From: Pseudomonadota bacterium
GTDB lineage: Bacteria > Pseudomonadota > Alphaproteobacteria > Rhodospirillales > 2-02-FULL-58-16
DNA: 14,262 nt
Assembly: GCA_022560215.1 (NCBI GenBank)
Contig: JADFTO010000041.1
Location: forward strand, 1 to 14,262
Reading direction: 5' to 3'
Shown: positions 1-6,830 of the stretch, one piece after another
How positions within the stretch are numbered: position 1 is the stretch's first letter
Layout: each line of letters starts with the position of its first letter
Made by a program: the position numbers and the translations under genes
The notes under the pieces: model-generated
The model's database searches: none
What the model was told of the DNA's origin: nothing
What the model saw: only the letters and a program-made list of their open reading frames with translations

Positions 1-1
1 G

Positions 2-484
2 GCGACCGCCATCGACGCGCTGCGGCCCCATTGCGCCGGGCAGCTTGGGGTGGTCTTCGGCGCCGGCGGCGATCGCGACCCGGGCAAGCGGCCGCTGATG
101 GGGGAGGCGGTGGCGCGGCGCGCCGATGTCGCCATCGTCACCGACGACAACCCGCGCGGCGAGGACCCGGCGGCGATCCGCGCCGCGGTTCTGGCCGGCT
201 GCCGCGAGGCGCACGAGATCGGCGACCGGGCGGCGGCGATCCTGGCCGGGGTCGATGCCCTGAAAGAGCCCGGAGACTGCCTTCTGATCGCCGGCAAGGG
301 CATGGACGACAAGACCGCCTATGATATCACCAAGGCCATGTTCGAGCAGATCGAGACCTTCAAGGACAAGTCCCACAGGCTGATCAAGAAAACGGCTACC
401 ACCAAGACCTTGTCCCAACCGGGGATCGTTCCGTTCCATCCGGGCGCGGTCAAGTACATGAAAGAAAAAGGGTATATGCAGTAA
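2..484 (+). pseudogene. MurE C-terminal fragment fused in frame to the C-terminus of a TAXI-type TRAP solute-binding protein
   Basis: The frame is open from base 2, so the 5' end lies outside the window. Bases 2-301 read as the C-terminal domain of UDP-MurNAc-tripeptide synthetase MurE: the VFGAGGDRDPGKRPLMG stretch, the TDDNPR motif that recognises meso-diaminopimelate, and IAGKG near the expected end. MurE should continue with GKGHE. Instead, from base 302 (MDDKTAYDITKAMFEQ) the protein reads as the last 60 residues of a TAXI-family periplasmic SBP, including the typical VPFHPGAVKYMKEKG ending. The following gene is a TRAP permease, which is the normal partner of a TAXI SBP, so the 3' part is in its native place and the murE part is the intruder. 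The junction lies within about 296-304. Neither protein could work normally: MurE loses its end, and the SBP tail has no signal peptide or N-lobe. It may be a genomic deletion scar or an assembly chimera. Confidence 0.8.
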
Positions 485-508
485 GCCCGCCGAAGACCGG
501 CGGTCGAA

Positions 509-540
509 CGAGGGGGTGAGGCTGGCGCCTCGCCCCCTCG
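509..540 (+). promoter_or_regulatory. Intercistronic hairpin between SBP tail and TRAP permease
   Basis: Bases 509-522 (CGAGGGGGTGAGGC) pair with 527-540 to give a 14-bp stem with a single G-T wobble and a TGGC tetraloop. It starts 24 bases after the SBP stop and ends 18 bases before the permease start, and only a short GGTTT follows. Its position suggests an attenuator or an RNA-stabilising element that keeps permease expression below SBP expression. It could also act as a partial terminator. The structure is seen directly; the role is inferred. Confidence 0.7.
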
Positions 541-558
541 GGTTTAGAGTACGACCGG

Positions 559-2463
559 ATGACCCTATCGCAGTTATTTTCGGCCAATACCTGGTTTTCC
601 GTCGGCGCCCGCAGGCGGCCGACGGGCCGGCTGAAGTGGCTGATCACGCCCGTGGCGGCGGTCCTCGCCGTCTACGTGATCGCGGCGGCGACGGTGATCA
701 TCATCTCGCCCTGGACCCTGAGCGTGCTTTTCTTCACCGGCATCGCGGCCATCGGTTTTTTGACCACCGGCGCTTTTGCTCACTCGAACATGGAGAGGCC
801 GAGCGTCCTCGATTGGTGCCTGTCGGCAACCAGCATGGCGACGGGGATTTATTTCGCCGTCCAGGCCGGCGACATCGAGAACAGGATCGTTCTTTTCGAC
901 CCCCTCGGCCCATGGCACATATTTTTCGCCTTCGTCGTCTTCCTGCTGACCCTGGAGGTCACCCGCCGGACCACCGGACTGGGTCTCATGACGCTGGTCC
1001 TGATCTTCGTCGCCTACAACCTTTTGGGGCATAATCTCGGCGGCGTTCTGCAGCACGGCTACATCGGGTTCGAGCATTTCCTGGAAATCAACGTCTTCAC
1101 GACGGACGGCATCTTCGGCCTGCCGGTGCGCGTCGCCGCCACCTACGCCTTCCTTTTCGTGCTCTTCGGCACGCTTTTGCAGGCCACCGGCGGCGGCGAG
1201 TTCTTCTTCGACACCGCGGCCGCCATCAGCGGCCGCAGTCCGGGGGGACCGGCGAAAGTGGCGGTCATCTCGTCGGGCCTCTACGGCATGGTGTCGGGGA
1301 GCCCGACCTCGGACGTGGTCACCACCGGGTCCATCACCATCCCCATCATGAAGCGCCTCGGCTACAAGGGATCGCTCGCCGGCGCCATCGAGGTGGCGGC
1401 GTCCACGGGCGGCAGCCTGGTGCCCCCGGTCATGGGCTCGGCGGCCTTCATCATGGTCGATTTCACCGGCATCGAATACCGCGACATCGCCATCGCGGCC
1501 TTCCTGCCGGCCATCCTCTATTACGTTTCCGTCTATGCCCAGGTGCATTTCAGCGCCCTGAAAAGGGGACTGAGGCCCCTGGAGGAAGATAAAATCCCCC
1601 GCCTCCTGCCGACCTTTCTGGGGGGCGGCCTGTTCCTGGTTCCCCTGGTGGTGCTGACCGTCGCCTTGTTGGAGGGCTATACGCCCACCATGGTGGCGGT
1701 GTTCGGATCGCTGGCCGTCCTGATGGTGGCCACGGTGAAGCGCAAAACCCGGATCGGGCCCGTAGGCATTATCAACGTCCTCAGCGAGACCTGCTACCGC
1801 ATGGTGCCGGTGGCGGGCGCATGCGCGGCGGCCGGCCTGGTCATCGCGGGCATCACCATGACCGGACTGGCGGCCAAGTTCGCGCACCTGATCTACGGCA
1901 TCACGGACGCCCAGATGTTCCCGACCCTGGTGCTGGCCGCGGCGCTGACCATCGTCTTCGGCCTCGGCATGCCGACGCCGAGCGCCTATATCCTGGCCGC
2001 CTCCCTCATGGGCCCGCTGATGGAGGAGATAGGAATCCCGACCCTGCAGGCGCACATGTTCCTGCTCTATTACGCGGTGCTCTCGGCGCTGACCCCGCCG
2101 GTGGCGGTGGCGGCCTACGCGGCGGCGTCCATCGCCGAGGACAATCCCCTCCACATCGCCGTCCTGGCGGTCAAGTTCGCGCTCGCCGCCTTCATCGTCC
2201 CCTTCGCCTTCGTCTATGGGCCGGAGCTGCTGTTCGTCGGGAACCCGCTGATAACCCTGGTCTCCTTCGTCACCGCGGCGGCCGGCCTGATCGTCCTCGC
2301 CATCGCGCTGGAAGGCTATTTCAAGGCTCCGGTGTCCATGCCGGTGAGGCTGATCCTGGGCCTCGGGGCCGTCGGCATGATCATGCCGGCCATGGAACTG
2401 ACCATCCCCGGCGCGGTGATCGCCGCGGTCTTCCTGGGCCCGTCCCTCATCCGCCGCGCCTGA
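559..2463 (+). CDS. TRAP transporter fused permease (4TM/12TM, TAXI-associated)
   Basis: This 634-residue protein is a fusion of the small (DctQ-like, 4TM) and large (DctM-like, 12TM) TRAP membrane subunits, the arrangement usual for TAXI systems. It uses an ion gradient to import a substrate delivered by a periplasmic SBP; the substrate cannot be told from sequence. The protein is almost wholly hydrophobic. The large-subunit signatures are visible: SGSPTSDVVTTGSITIPIMK at about residues 245-265, followed by AASTGGSLVPPVMGSAAF, and GLGMPTPSAY plus LTPPVAVAAYAAASIAEDNP in the second half. The PTSD variant in the first motif differs from the SSIAN form of the second TRAP permease here, so the two are not recent duplicates. 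The ATG at 559 follows a hairpin and has no clear Shine-Dalgarno sequence, so translation may be weak. Its cognate SBP is truncated upstream. Confidence 0.93.
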   Translation: MTLSQLFSANTWFSVGARRRPTGRLKWLITPVAAVLAVYVIAAATVIIISPWTLSVLFFTGIAAIGFLTTGAFAHSNMERPSVLDWCLSATSMATGIYFAVQAGDIENRIVLFDPLGPWHIFFAFVVFLLTLEVTRRTTGLGLMTLVLIFVAYNLLGHNLGGVLQHGYIGFEHFLEINVFTTDGIFGLPVRVAATYAFLFVLFGTLLQATGGGEFFFDTAAAISGRSPGGPAKVAVISSGLYGMVSGSPTSDVVTTGSITIPIMKRLGYKGSLAGAIEVAASTGGSLVPPVMGSAAFIMVDFTGIEYRDIAIAAFLPAILYYVSVYAQVHFSALKRGLRPLEEDKIPRLLPTFLGGGLFLVPLVVLTVALLEGYTPTMVAVFGSLAVLMVATVKRKTRIGPVGIINVLSETCYRMVPVAGACAAAGLVIAGITMTGLAAKFAHLIYGITDAQMFPTLVLAAALTIVFGLGMPTPSAYILAASLMGPLMEEIGIPTLQAHMFLLYYAVLSALTPPVAVAAYAAASIAEDNPLHIAVLAVKFALAAFIVPFAFVYGPELLFVGNPLITLVSFVTAAAGLIVLAIALEGYFKAPVSMPVRLILGLGAVGMIMPAMELTIPGAVIAAVFLGPSLIRRA

Positions 2464-2689
2464 AGGGGGCCGGGCTTGTTCCTCGCCCCGATCCGCTGCG
2501 AAAGCAAGGGCTGCCTCAAGGATCGCGTCGCGGCCGGGCGCGAGACTTCCATGTACGCGCCCCACACCCAGCGCCATTTCGTCAGCGACCCGAGCCCGGG
2601 TCCTTCGAGGCCCCCGTTTCCATCAACGCCATGGCGGCCCGGCGCGGCGCTTCAGCCCGCGCCAGGTCCCGCGCCCGAAACCGGGACCG

Positions 2690-2869
2690 TTGGTTGCGGG
2701 GGCTCGATGCCCACTATTTCGTACTCCGGTTTCGACCTTTGTTCCTATCCCCGGGTAATTGGTTGCGGGGGCCCGATGCCACCTTTACCGAACAAAAAAG
2801 AAATGGCGGAAATGTTCGGCATAACGTCAAATCAGGGGCTCGATACCCACTATTTCGTACTCCGGTTTC
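2690..2869 (+). repeat. Cluster of three related direct repeats
   Basis: A 35-base unit at 2699-2733 recurs at 2835-2869 with one mismatch (core CCCACTATTTCGTACTCC). A 22-base unit beginning TTGGTTGCGGGGGC at 2690-2711 recurs at 2759-2780 with one mismatch, so the first copy carries both units and the other two carry one each. Each contains a small GGG(C/T)-ATCGA-GCCC-like hairpin when read on the minus strand. The TTGGTTGCGGGGGC part equals the complement of the CCA end of an initiator tRNA, but no tRNA body is attached. It may be a dispersed intergenic repeat family; function unknown. Confidence 0.75.
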
Positions 2870-2925
2870 TTGTTTTATCCCCACCGTTTTGCCTGACCCC
2901 TTGTGACGTGCGCTTTGCCGCTGAT

Positions 2926-2988
2926 AGCGGACATTATCGGAACCTACCGCCGCAATTTAGTGGTTTCAGTACACGCCCAATGTCCGCT
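2926..2988. repeat. 10-bp perfect inverted repeat in intergenic DNA
   Basis: AGCGGACATT at 2926-2935 is the exact reverse complement of AATGTCCGCT at 2979-2988, with 43 bases between. Further GCGGA(C/T) words follow at about 3000 and 3014. It resembles degenerate intergenic repeats found in alphaproteobacterial genomes, though the family name is not known to me. No gene-like frame runs through it. Confidence 0.5.
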
Positions 2989-3091
2989 TCCAGTCGCATA
3001 GCGGATCCTTTACGCGGACGGCTACATGGTCGCGTTCACGGAATACTTTATTGTTTCCTCCATCTCGTTTCCGGCGGCGAAATAACTTCTA

Positions 3092-3181
3092 TCAAACGAC
3101 GAGGAGATATATCATTGCCGCCGTCAACAAAACCAACGCCACCAATAAGATGGCAACACTAATCTTCACCATTGGATTCAT
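3092..3181 (-). CDS. Candidate 29-residue single-helix membrane peptide
   Basis: On the minus strand an ATG at 3181 opens a 29-codon frame. Its product begins MNPMVKIS and then is an unbroken hydrophobic run of about 20 residues (AILLVALVLLTAAMIYLLVV) to the TGA stop. A purine-rich AAGGGGG lies seven bases before the ATG, a fitting ribosome binding site. The composition is that of a single membrane span with a short positive N-terminus, as in small subunits such as KdpF or CydX, but no partner genes of those systems are near. The ATG overlaps by ATGA the stop of an open minus frame at 3178-3480 that is not convincing as a gene. The DNA is more AT-rich than its surroundings. Chance remains possible. 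Confidence 0.35.
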   Translation of the reverse strand: MNPMVKISVAILLVALVLLTAAMIYLLVV

Positions 3182-3388
3182 GCCATTGCCCCCTTGGCGT
3201 CTCCCTGGCCGGCGACGAGCTCATCCGCGGCATCGCCGTCGCCGTCCCATCGCCGTCCCTGGCCTGGCCCAGGGCATGAAGCGGGTGAGCGATCTCGGTT
3301 GAGCCGTCTAACCTTTGCCTTCGTGAGTCGGAAGAATTTTATTATTCGCCGTCCTTCATGGGCGACGTGGCTTATGAGGGGGACGAGG

Positions 3389-3490
3389 ATGCCTTTTAGC
3401 GGAAAATCCCTCCTGAAGCGCCTGGTCACCGGCAGCGTCGCCTTCAACGTGATGGGAAAGGCTGGGACCTCGGTCCTCAACGTCCGCTGA
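3389..3490 (+). CDS. Small hypothetical ORF (33 residues)
   Basis: This 33-codon frame begins MPFSGKSLLKRLVTGS and ends TSVLNVR. Codons after the first six have strong G/C at third positions, like the real genes of this window, and GGGGGACGAGG immediately precedes the ATG. The product is basic and mildly amphipathic, and no family is recognised. An in-frame ATG at 3374 would add five residues. It ends 119 bases before the convergent fliG stop. The evidence is codon use and a ribosome binding site only. Confidence 0.35.
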   Translation: MPFSGKSLLKRLVTGSVAFNVMGKAGTSVLNVR

Positions 3491-3580
3491 ATTTCCGCCC
3501 GGGGGCGAAACGGGGGCTCATAGCAAAGGGCGGCCGCGCGCCGGCGCTTGATGCCGTGAGTCTGCTCGGGCCATGAACGA

Positions 3581-3607
3581 CCAGCGGTCCCCCTTAAGGG
3601 CCGCTGG
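3581..3607 (-). terminator. Hairpin just after fliG, possible terminator
   Basis: CCAGCGG at 3581-3587 pairs with CCGCTGG at 3601-3607, and three more G-C pairs extend inward past one unpaired T to an inner CCTTAA loop. It lies three bases beyond the fliG stop codon. Read in the fliG direction, the downstream tract is TCGTTC, a poor U-run, so termination may be incomplete or Rho-assisted. Confidence 0.5.
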
Positions 3608-3609
3608 TA

Positions 3610-4629
3610 TCAGTAGACCAGCTCGTCCTCGTCGCCGCCGACGGAGATGACGATCTCGCCGGCGTCGGACAGCGCCTTGGCCGTCGCCACCACGGCGGCC
3701 TGGGCCTCGTCCACGTCGCTGAGGCGCACCGCCCCCATGGCCTCCATGTCCTCGCGCATCATCTTGCCGGCGCGCTCCGACATGTTGGAGAAGAACAGGT
3801 CCTTGACATCTTCCGAGCTCCCCTTGAGGGCGATGGCCAGCTGGTCCTTCTCCACCTGGCGCAGCAGAACCTGCACGCCGGCCGGGTCCAGCCGGTTGAG
3901 GTCGTCGAAGGTGAACATCAACTGCTTGATCTTCTCGGCGGCCTCCCGGTTGCGCTCCTCCAGGCCGGTCATGAACCGGCTCTCGGCGTTGCGGTCCAGG
4001 TTGTTGAAGATGTCCGCCATCATCTCGTGGGAATCCCGGCGCGCCGTGCGCGCCAGGTTGGACATGAACTCCGAGCGCAGGGTCTTCTCGACGCTGTCCA
4101 GGACCTCGCTCTGCACCGCCTCCATGCGCAGCATGCGCATGATCACCTCCATGGCGAAGTTCTCCGGCAGCACCGCCAGCACCCTTGCTGCGTGGTCCGA
4201 CTTGAGCTTGGAAAGAACCACCGCCACCGTCTGCGGGTACTCGTTCTTGAAGTAGTTGGCCAGAACCGCCTCGTTGACGTTGCCCAGCTTGTCCCACATG
4301 GTGCGCCCCGCCGGGCCCCGGATCTCCTCCATGATCTGCTGCACCCGTTCCTCGGGCAGGCTGTTGAAGAGAAGGCGCTCGGTGCTGTCGTAGCTGCCCA
4401 CCAGGGAGCCCGACGACGACAGCTGGTCGGCGAACTCGACGAACAGCCCCTCGATCACGGACGAATCAACCGTGCCCAGGCTGGACATGATCTGGGAAAG
4501 CTCCCGGATCTCCTCGTCCCCCATCAGCTCGAAAAGCTTCCCCGCCCGCTCGTTGTCGATGGCGAGCATGAAGATGGCCGCCTTCTGGGGGCCGGAGAGG
4601 CTGCGCAGGTCGTCCTTCGCCTGGGCCAT
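3610..4629 (-). CDS. fliG: Flagellar motor switch protein FliG
   Basis: FliG sits on the cytoplasmic face of the MS ring, binds the FliF C-terminal tail through its N-terminal domain, and receives torque from the stator through its C-terminal domain. The 339-residue length is usual. The N-terminal domain starts LSGPQKAAIFMLAI. The middle domain has EYPQTVAVVL at about residue 130, where most family members have EHPQ. The C-terminal domain has MFTFDDL, ALKGSSEDVKDLFFSNMSERA and RLSDVDEAQ, the charged helix region that faces the stator. The ATG at 4629 is preceded by AAGGAG. It is 24 bases downstream of a short FliF-tail ORF, echoing the classic fliF-fliG order. fliH and fliN, which often follow fliG, are absent here; a hairpin closes the unit. 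Confidence 0.96.
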   Translation of the reverse strand: MAQAKDDLRSLSGPQKAAIFMLAIDNERAGKLFELMGDEEIRELSQIMSSLGTVDSSVIEGLFVEFADQLSSSGSLVGSYDSTERLLFNSLPEERVQQIMEEIRGPAGRTMWDKLGNVNEAVLANYFKNEYPQTVAVVLSKLKSDHAARVLAVLPENFAMEVIMRMLRMEAVQSEVLDSVEKTLRSEFMSNLARTARRDSHEMMADIFNNLDRNAESRFMTGLEERNREAAEKIKQLMFTFDDLNRLDPAGVQVLLRQVEKDQLAIALKGSSEDVKDLFFSNMSERAGKMMREDMEAMGAVRLSDVDEAQAAVVATAKALSDAGEIVISVGGDEDELVY

Positions 4630-4653
4630 GGTGCTGGTGCTCCTTAAGTCCCG

Positions 4654-4833
4654 TCAAGCTTCCTGGTACATCCACGTGCGAACGATGGCCAGGGCCTCCT
4701 GGGGATGGGCGTCGATCAGTTGCCCGACCTTCTTGAGTGAGGACGCCTTGACCTGCCTGTCGATGCTGCCGACGTCGATCAGAGGCCGTTGGGAGGCGTC
4801 TTCCAGGGGCGCGGAAAGGGGCTTATGTTCCAT
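4654..4833 (-). CDS. Stand-alone FliF C-terminal tail (FliG-binding segment)
   Basis: This 59-residue frame reads LIDVGSIDRQVKASSLKKVG then LIDAHPQEALAIVRTWMYQE at its end. That is the hallmark of the last 50 or so residues of the MS-ring protein FliF, which forms the helices clasped by the FliG N-terminal domain. The rest of FliF (periplasmic ring-building motifs, two membrane spans) is missing: upstream on this strand only about 180 bases remain before the opposite-strand secreted-protein gene. The ATG at 4833 has GGAGGG three bases ahead, so the ORF seems able to be translated on its own. A TTG at 4863 would add ten residues but lacks such a site. It may be a relic of a deleted fliF, or a genuine small protein that binds FliG. 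Homology is clear; independent function is inferred. Confidence 0.7.
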   Translation of the reverse strand: MEHKPLSAPLEDASQRPLIDVGSIDRQVKASSLKKVGQLIDAHPQEALAIVRTWMYQEA

Positions 4834-5013
4834 AAACCCTCCGCCCGCGTTCCGGCGGCACAAGCAAGTGCGCCCGAGCCTTTAAGGGCTGATTCATCAT
4901 CATCGGGTTTACTCACGTTCGCGCAGCACTTCTTCAAGACAGTGTATCACGTCTCCCCGGGGCCGTGATATCCTTGGCTTATAGACGGAGGCCGGAAAAT
5001 CAGAAAAAAAGCC

Positions 5014-6069
5014 ATGTCCGGCGGAGCGATGAGCCTGTCGATGGCGGCGTATCTGTTTATGACCGTCGTCGCCGCGGCCCAAACGTCCTCCCCGGGCGGC
5101 ATCTACAAGCACCCCCTTGCCGGGTACACCGTTTCCGTGCCCAAGGACGCGCAACTGGCCGAACAGGGCAACAGGCGGGACGTTGTCCTTCGCTCTCGCA
5201 AGGGCTACGATATCAAACTGCAGACCGGAAAATCCGATCCCAAGAAGACCATTCAGGCCATGGTGGCGGAGTTGGAGTCCCTATACCTGGGACAGGGAAA
5301 ACCCTGGTCGCGGAAGCTCGGCCAACGGGCCATCACCGTGGGCGGCCTGGCGGGGAGCGATACCCTCTACGAGGGGTCGGACGTCCGCACCCGGATGGTC
5401 GTCATTCGTGGCCGAAAGACCGTCTTCGTGTTCGGGTTCTCCGCGCCGTCCCGGTCCTTCGCCGATCTGGTCGCGGATTTCGACAGCCTGCTCGCCAGTT
5501 TCCTGCCGGCCGAAGGGGAAAATGTCCCCGCGGATGCGCCCAAGGCACTGGCCATGGTGCCCGCCGAGGCGCCGGCCCTGAAGCGGTTCATGGACCCGGA
5601 ACTGGGATTTTCCATCCAGTACCCAGGCCACTGGATTATCGACAGGCCCACGCCCTATTCGGTGCTGTTCAGCGGCGACGAAGGGACGGATGCCTACTTC
5701 TCGACGGTCAGCATCCGCAACGTCGACCTGCCCCGTGCCGACGGTCCCGATGAGGCGGCCAGCGCTGCCCTCAGGGACCTGAAGGCGGATATCGCCGCCA
5801 CCACGGCCGGTGCGGGATTCCACGGCGAAGGGACCCTGGTTTACGAAAACAAGGGCTTGCGCCTTCAGGGGCTTCAGTTCCTGGCGACTTACACGCTGGA
5901 TGGCAAACGCTTCAAGAAGTGGACCGTGATCATGCCGCGGCCCACCGGCACGGTGGTTCACATCTGGTCCTACACCTCGCCGGAAGGGCAGTTCGACACC
6001 TACAGCCCGGAAGCCGAGGCCATGCGCAAGTCCTGGGTCATCGAACCGGGGACAGGACCACTGAAGTGA
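5014..6069 (+). CDS. Secreted protein with two PsbP/DcrB-like domains, function unknown
   Basis: The product has a hydrophobic N-terminal stretch (MAAYLFMTVVAAAQT) that fits a signal peptide cut near residue 22, so it is likely periplasmic. Two similar alpha/beta units follow: about residues 30-165 (HPLAGYTVSVPKDA onward) and about 192-345 (DPELGFSIQYPGHWIIDRP onward). Both begin with the G-(Y/F)-x-(V/I)-x-(V/Y)-P pattern of PsbP/DUF1795-type domains. No catalytic residues are evident. The start is uncertain: ATG 5014 lacks a ribosome binding site, ATG 5029 has GGAG four bases before it, and an in-frame ATC at 4999 sits seven bases after a perfect GGAGG and would add the basic residues RKK. 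It overlaps the next gene by four bases, so the two are probably co-translated. Confidence 0.8.
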   Translation: MSGGAMSLSMAAYLFMTVVAAAQTSSPGGIYKHPLAGYTVSVPKDAQLAEQGNRRDVVLRSRKGYDIKLQTGKSDPKKTIQAMVAELESLYLGQGKPWSRKLGQRAITVGGLAGSDTLYEGSDVRTRMVVIRGRKTVFVFGFSAPSRSFADLVADFDSLLASFLPAEGENVPADAPKALAMVPAEAPALKRFMDPELGFSIQYPGHWIIDRPTPYSVLFSGDEGTDAYFSTVSIRNVDLPRADGPDEAASAALRDLKADIAATTAGAGFHGEGTLVYENKGLRLQGLQFLATYTLDGKRFKKWTVIMPRPTGTVVHIWSYTSPEGQFDTYSPEAEAMRKSWVIEPGTGPLK

Positions 6070-6815
6070 AGTCGCGCCGGGGCAGGCCGGGCAAGGCGTT
6101 CTTGGCGGCGGTGGCCGCTACTTTCCTCGTCCCGGCCGGCGTTGCCTCAGCGGCGGGCCTTCCCACGGGCGCGCGGGTGGACGGCCTGGTCCGCTATTTC
6201 GACACCATCGTCTTCGGCGCCGAGATCGAGAAAAAGCTGGCCCAGAAGGTGATCGCCCGGTGGGACCAGCCCATTCGCATCGCCTTCCAGGGGCGGGTCC
6301 GGCCCGATTACCGGCGCTTTGTCGCCAGCCACCTGAAGACTCTCACCGGTCTCACCGGGCTGACCTTTCAGGTGTTGAAGCCGGGGCAGAAGGGGCAGAA
6401 CATGGACCTTGTCTTCGTTCCCCGCGCCCGGATGGAAAAGATCGTCATTCCCGGCGTCGATCCGGGGCTGATCGCCAAGCTGGCGGCCCCCGGCGGGTGC
6501 TATTTCCTGTCTGTGAAGAAGCCCGAGAGCCGAATCATCAGGGCGATCATCGTGATTAATTCAGAACGCGATAAATTCGGCATAAACCATTGTCTTCTCG
6601 AGGAAATATCCCAAAGCCTCGGCCTCCCGAACGACAGCGACCTGATGCGGCCTTCTCTTTTCAGCGACCGCGATCAACTGACCGAGCCGTCCAGGACCGA
6701 CAAGATCCTCCTCAAGGCCCTGTACCATCCACGCATGAAGGCCGGTCTCACGCGGACGCAAGCCCTTCGCGTGGCCAGGAAAATCATCGCCGAGCTCGAC
6801 TACGTGCTCCCCTGA
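6066..6815 (+). CDS. DUF2927 family secreted protein
   Basis: The GTG at 6066 overlaps the previous stop (GTGA), giving translational coupling; AGGA lies about nine bases upstream. The 249-residue product begins with a basic n-region and a hydrophobic stretch (KAFLAAVAATFLVPAGVASA), a signal peptide likely cut near residue 29. The family signature CLLEEISQSLGLPNDSD is at residues 176-192, followed by PSLFSDRDQLTEPSRTDKILLKALYHPRM. This HxCLxEE-type motif resembles that of the DUF2927 family, which is widespread in alphaproteobacteria and has a metalloprotease-like look. A zinc-site role for this protein is only a suggestion. Coupling to the PsbP-like gene suggests a shared envelope task. Confidence 0.82.
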   Translation: MKSRRGRPGKAFLAAVAATFLVPAGVASAAGLPTGARVDGLVRYFDTIVFGAEIEKKLAQKVIARWDQPIRIAFQGRVRPDYRRFVASHLKTLTGLTGLTFQVLKPGQKGQNMDLVFVPRARMEKIVIPGVDPGLIAKLAAPGGCYFLSVKKPESRIIRAIIVINSERDKFGINHCLLEEISQSLGLPNDSDLMRPSLFSDRDQLTEPSRTDKILLKALYHPRMKAGLTRTQALRVARKIIAELDYVLP

Positions 6816-6830
6816 CCGGCGGCGCACCCG

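Larger units (their letters stand above)
2464..3609. other. Long region without a confident protein-coding gene
   Basis: No open frame here has the look of a conserved family. From 2464 to about 2690 the DNA is GC-rich and unassigned. From 2690 to 2870 it carries direct repeats, and from 2926 to 3020 an inverted repeat with recurring GCGGAC words. The part at 3050-3180 is noticeably more AT-rich and holds a 29-codon hydrophobic ORF on the minus strand. A short plus-strand ORF lies at 3389-3490, and a hairpin follows fliG at 3581-3607. The open plus-strand frame 2476-3162 crosses the repeats in different frames and does not look like a protein. Confidence 0.6.

Noticed and set aside
574..2577. 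667-codon open frame on the minus strand
   Set aside because: It is antisense to the TRAP permease; its product is rich in Gly, Arg, Asp and His with no domain pattern, a by-product of GC-rich codons on the other strand.
2690..2713. tRNA gene on the minus strand suggested by a GCCCCCGCAACCAA end
   Set aside because: No T-arm consensus, anticodon arm or matching 5' acceptor strand is attached; only the end-like word is present.
2476..3162. 228-codon plus-strand open frame across the repeat region
   Set aside because: Proline/serine-rich with no family likeness, and the direct repeats are read in different frames, so the frame is not under protein selection.
3178..3480. 100-codon minus-strand frame ending at the candidate membrane peptide
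   Set aside because: Only its last 20 codons have gene-like third positions; the rest lacks protein character and opposes a better small ORF at 3389-3490.
4834..4920. Sigma-54 or sigma-28 flagellar promoter upstream of the FliF-tail ORF
   Set aside because: The GG and GC pairs are not at the required ten-base spacing, and TAAA is not followed by a GCCGATAA-like box.
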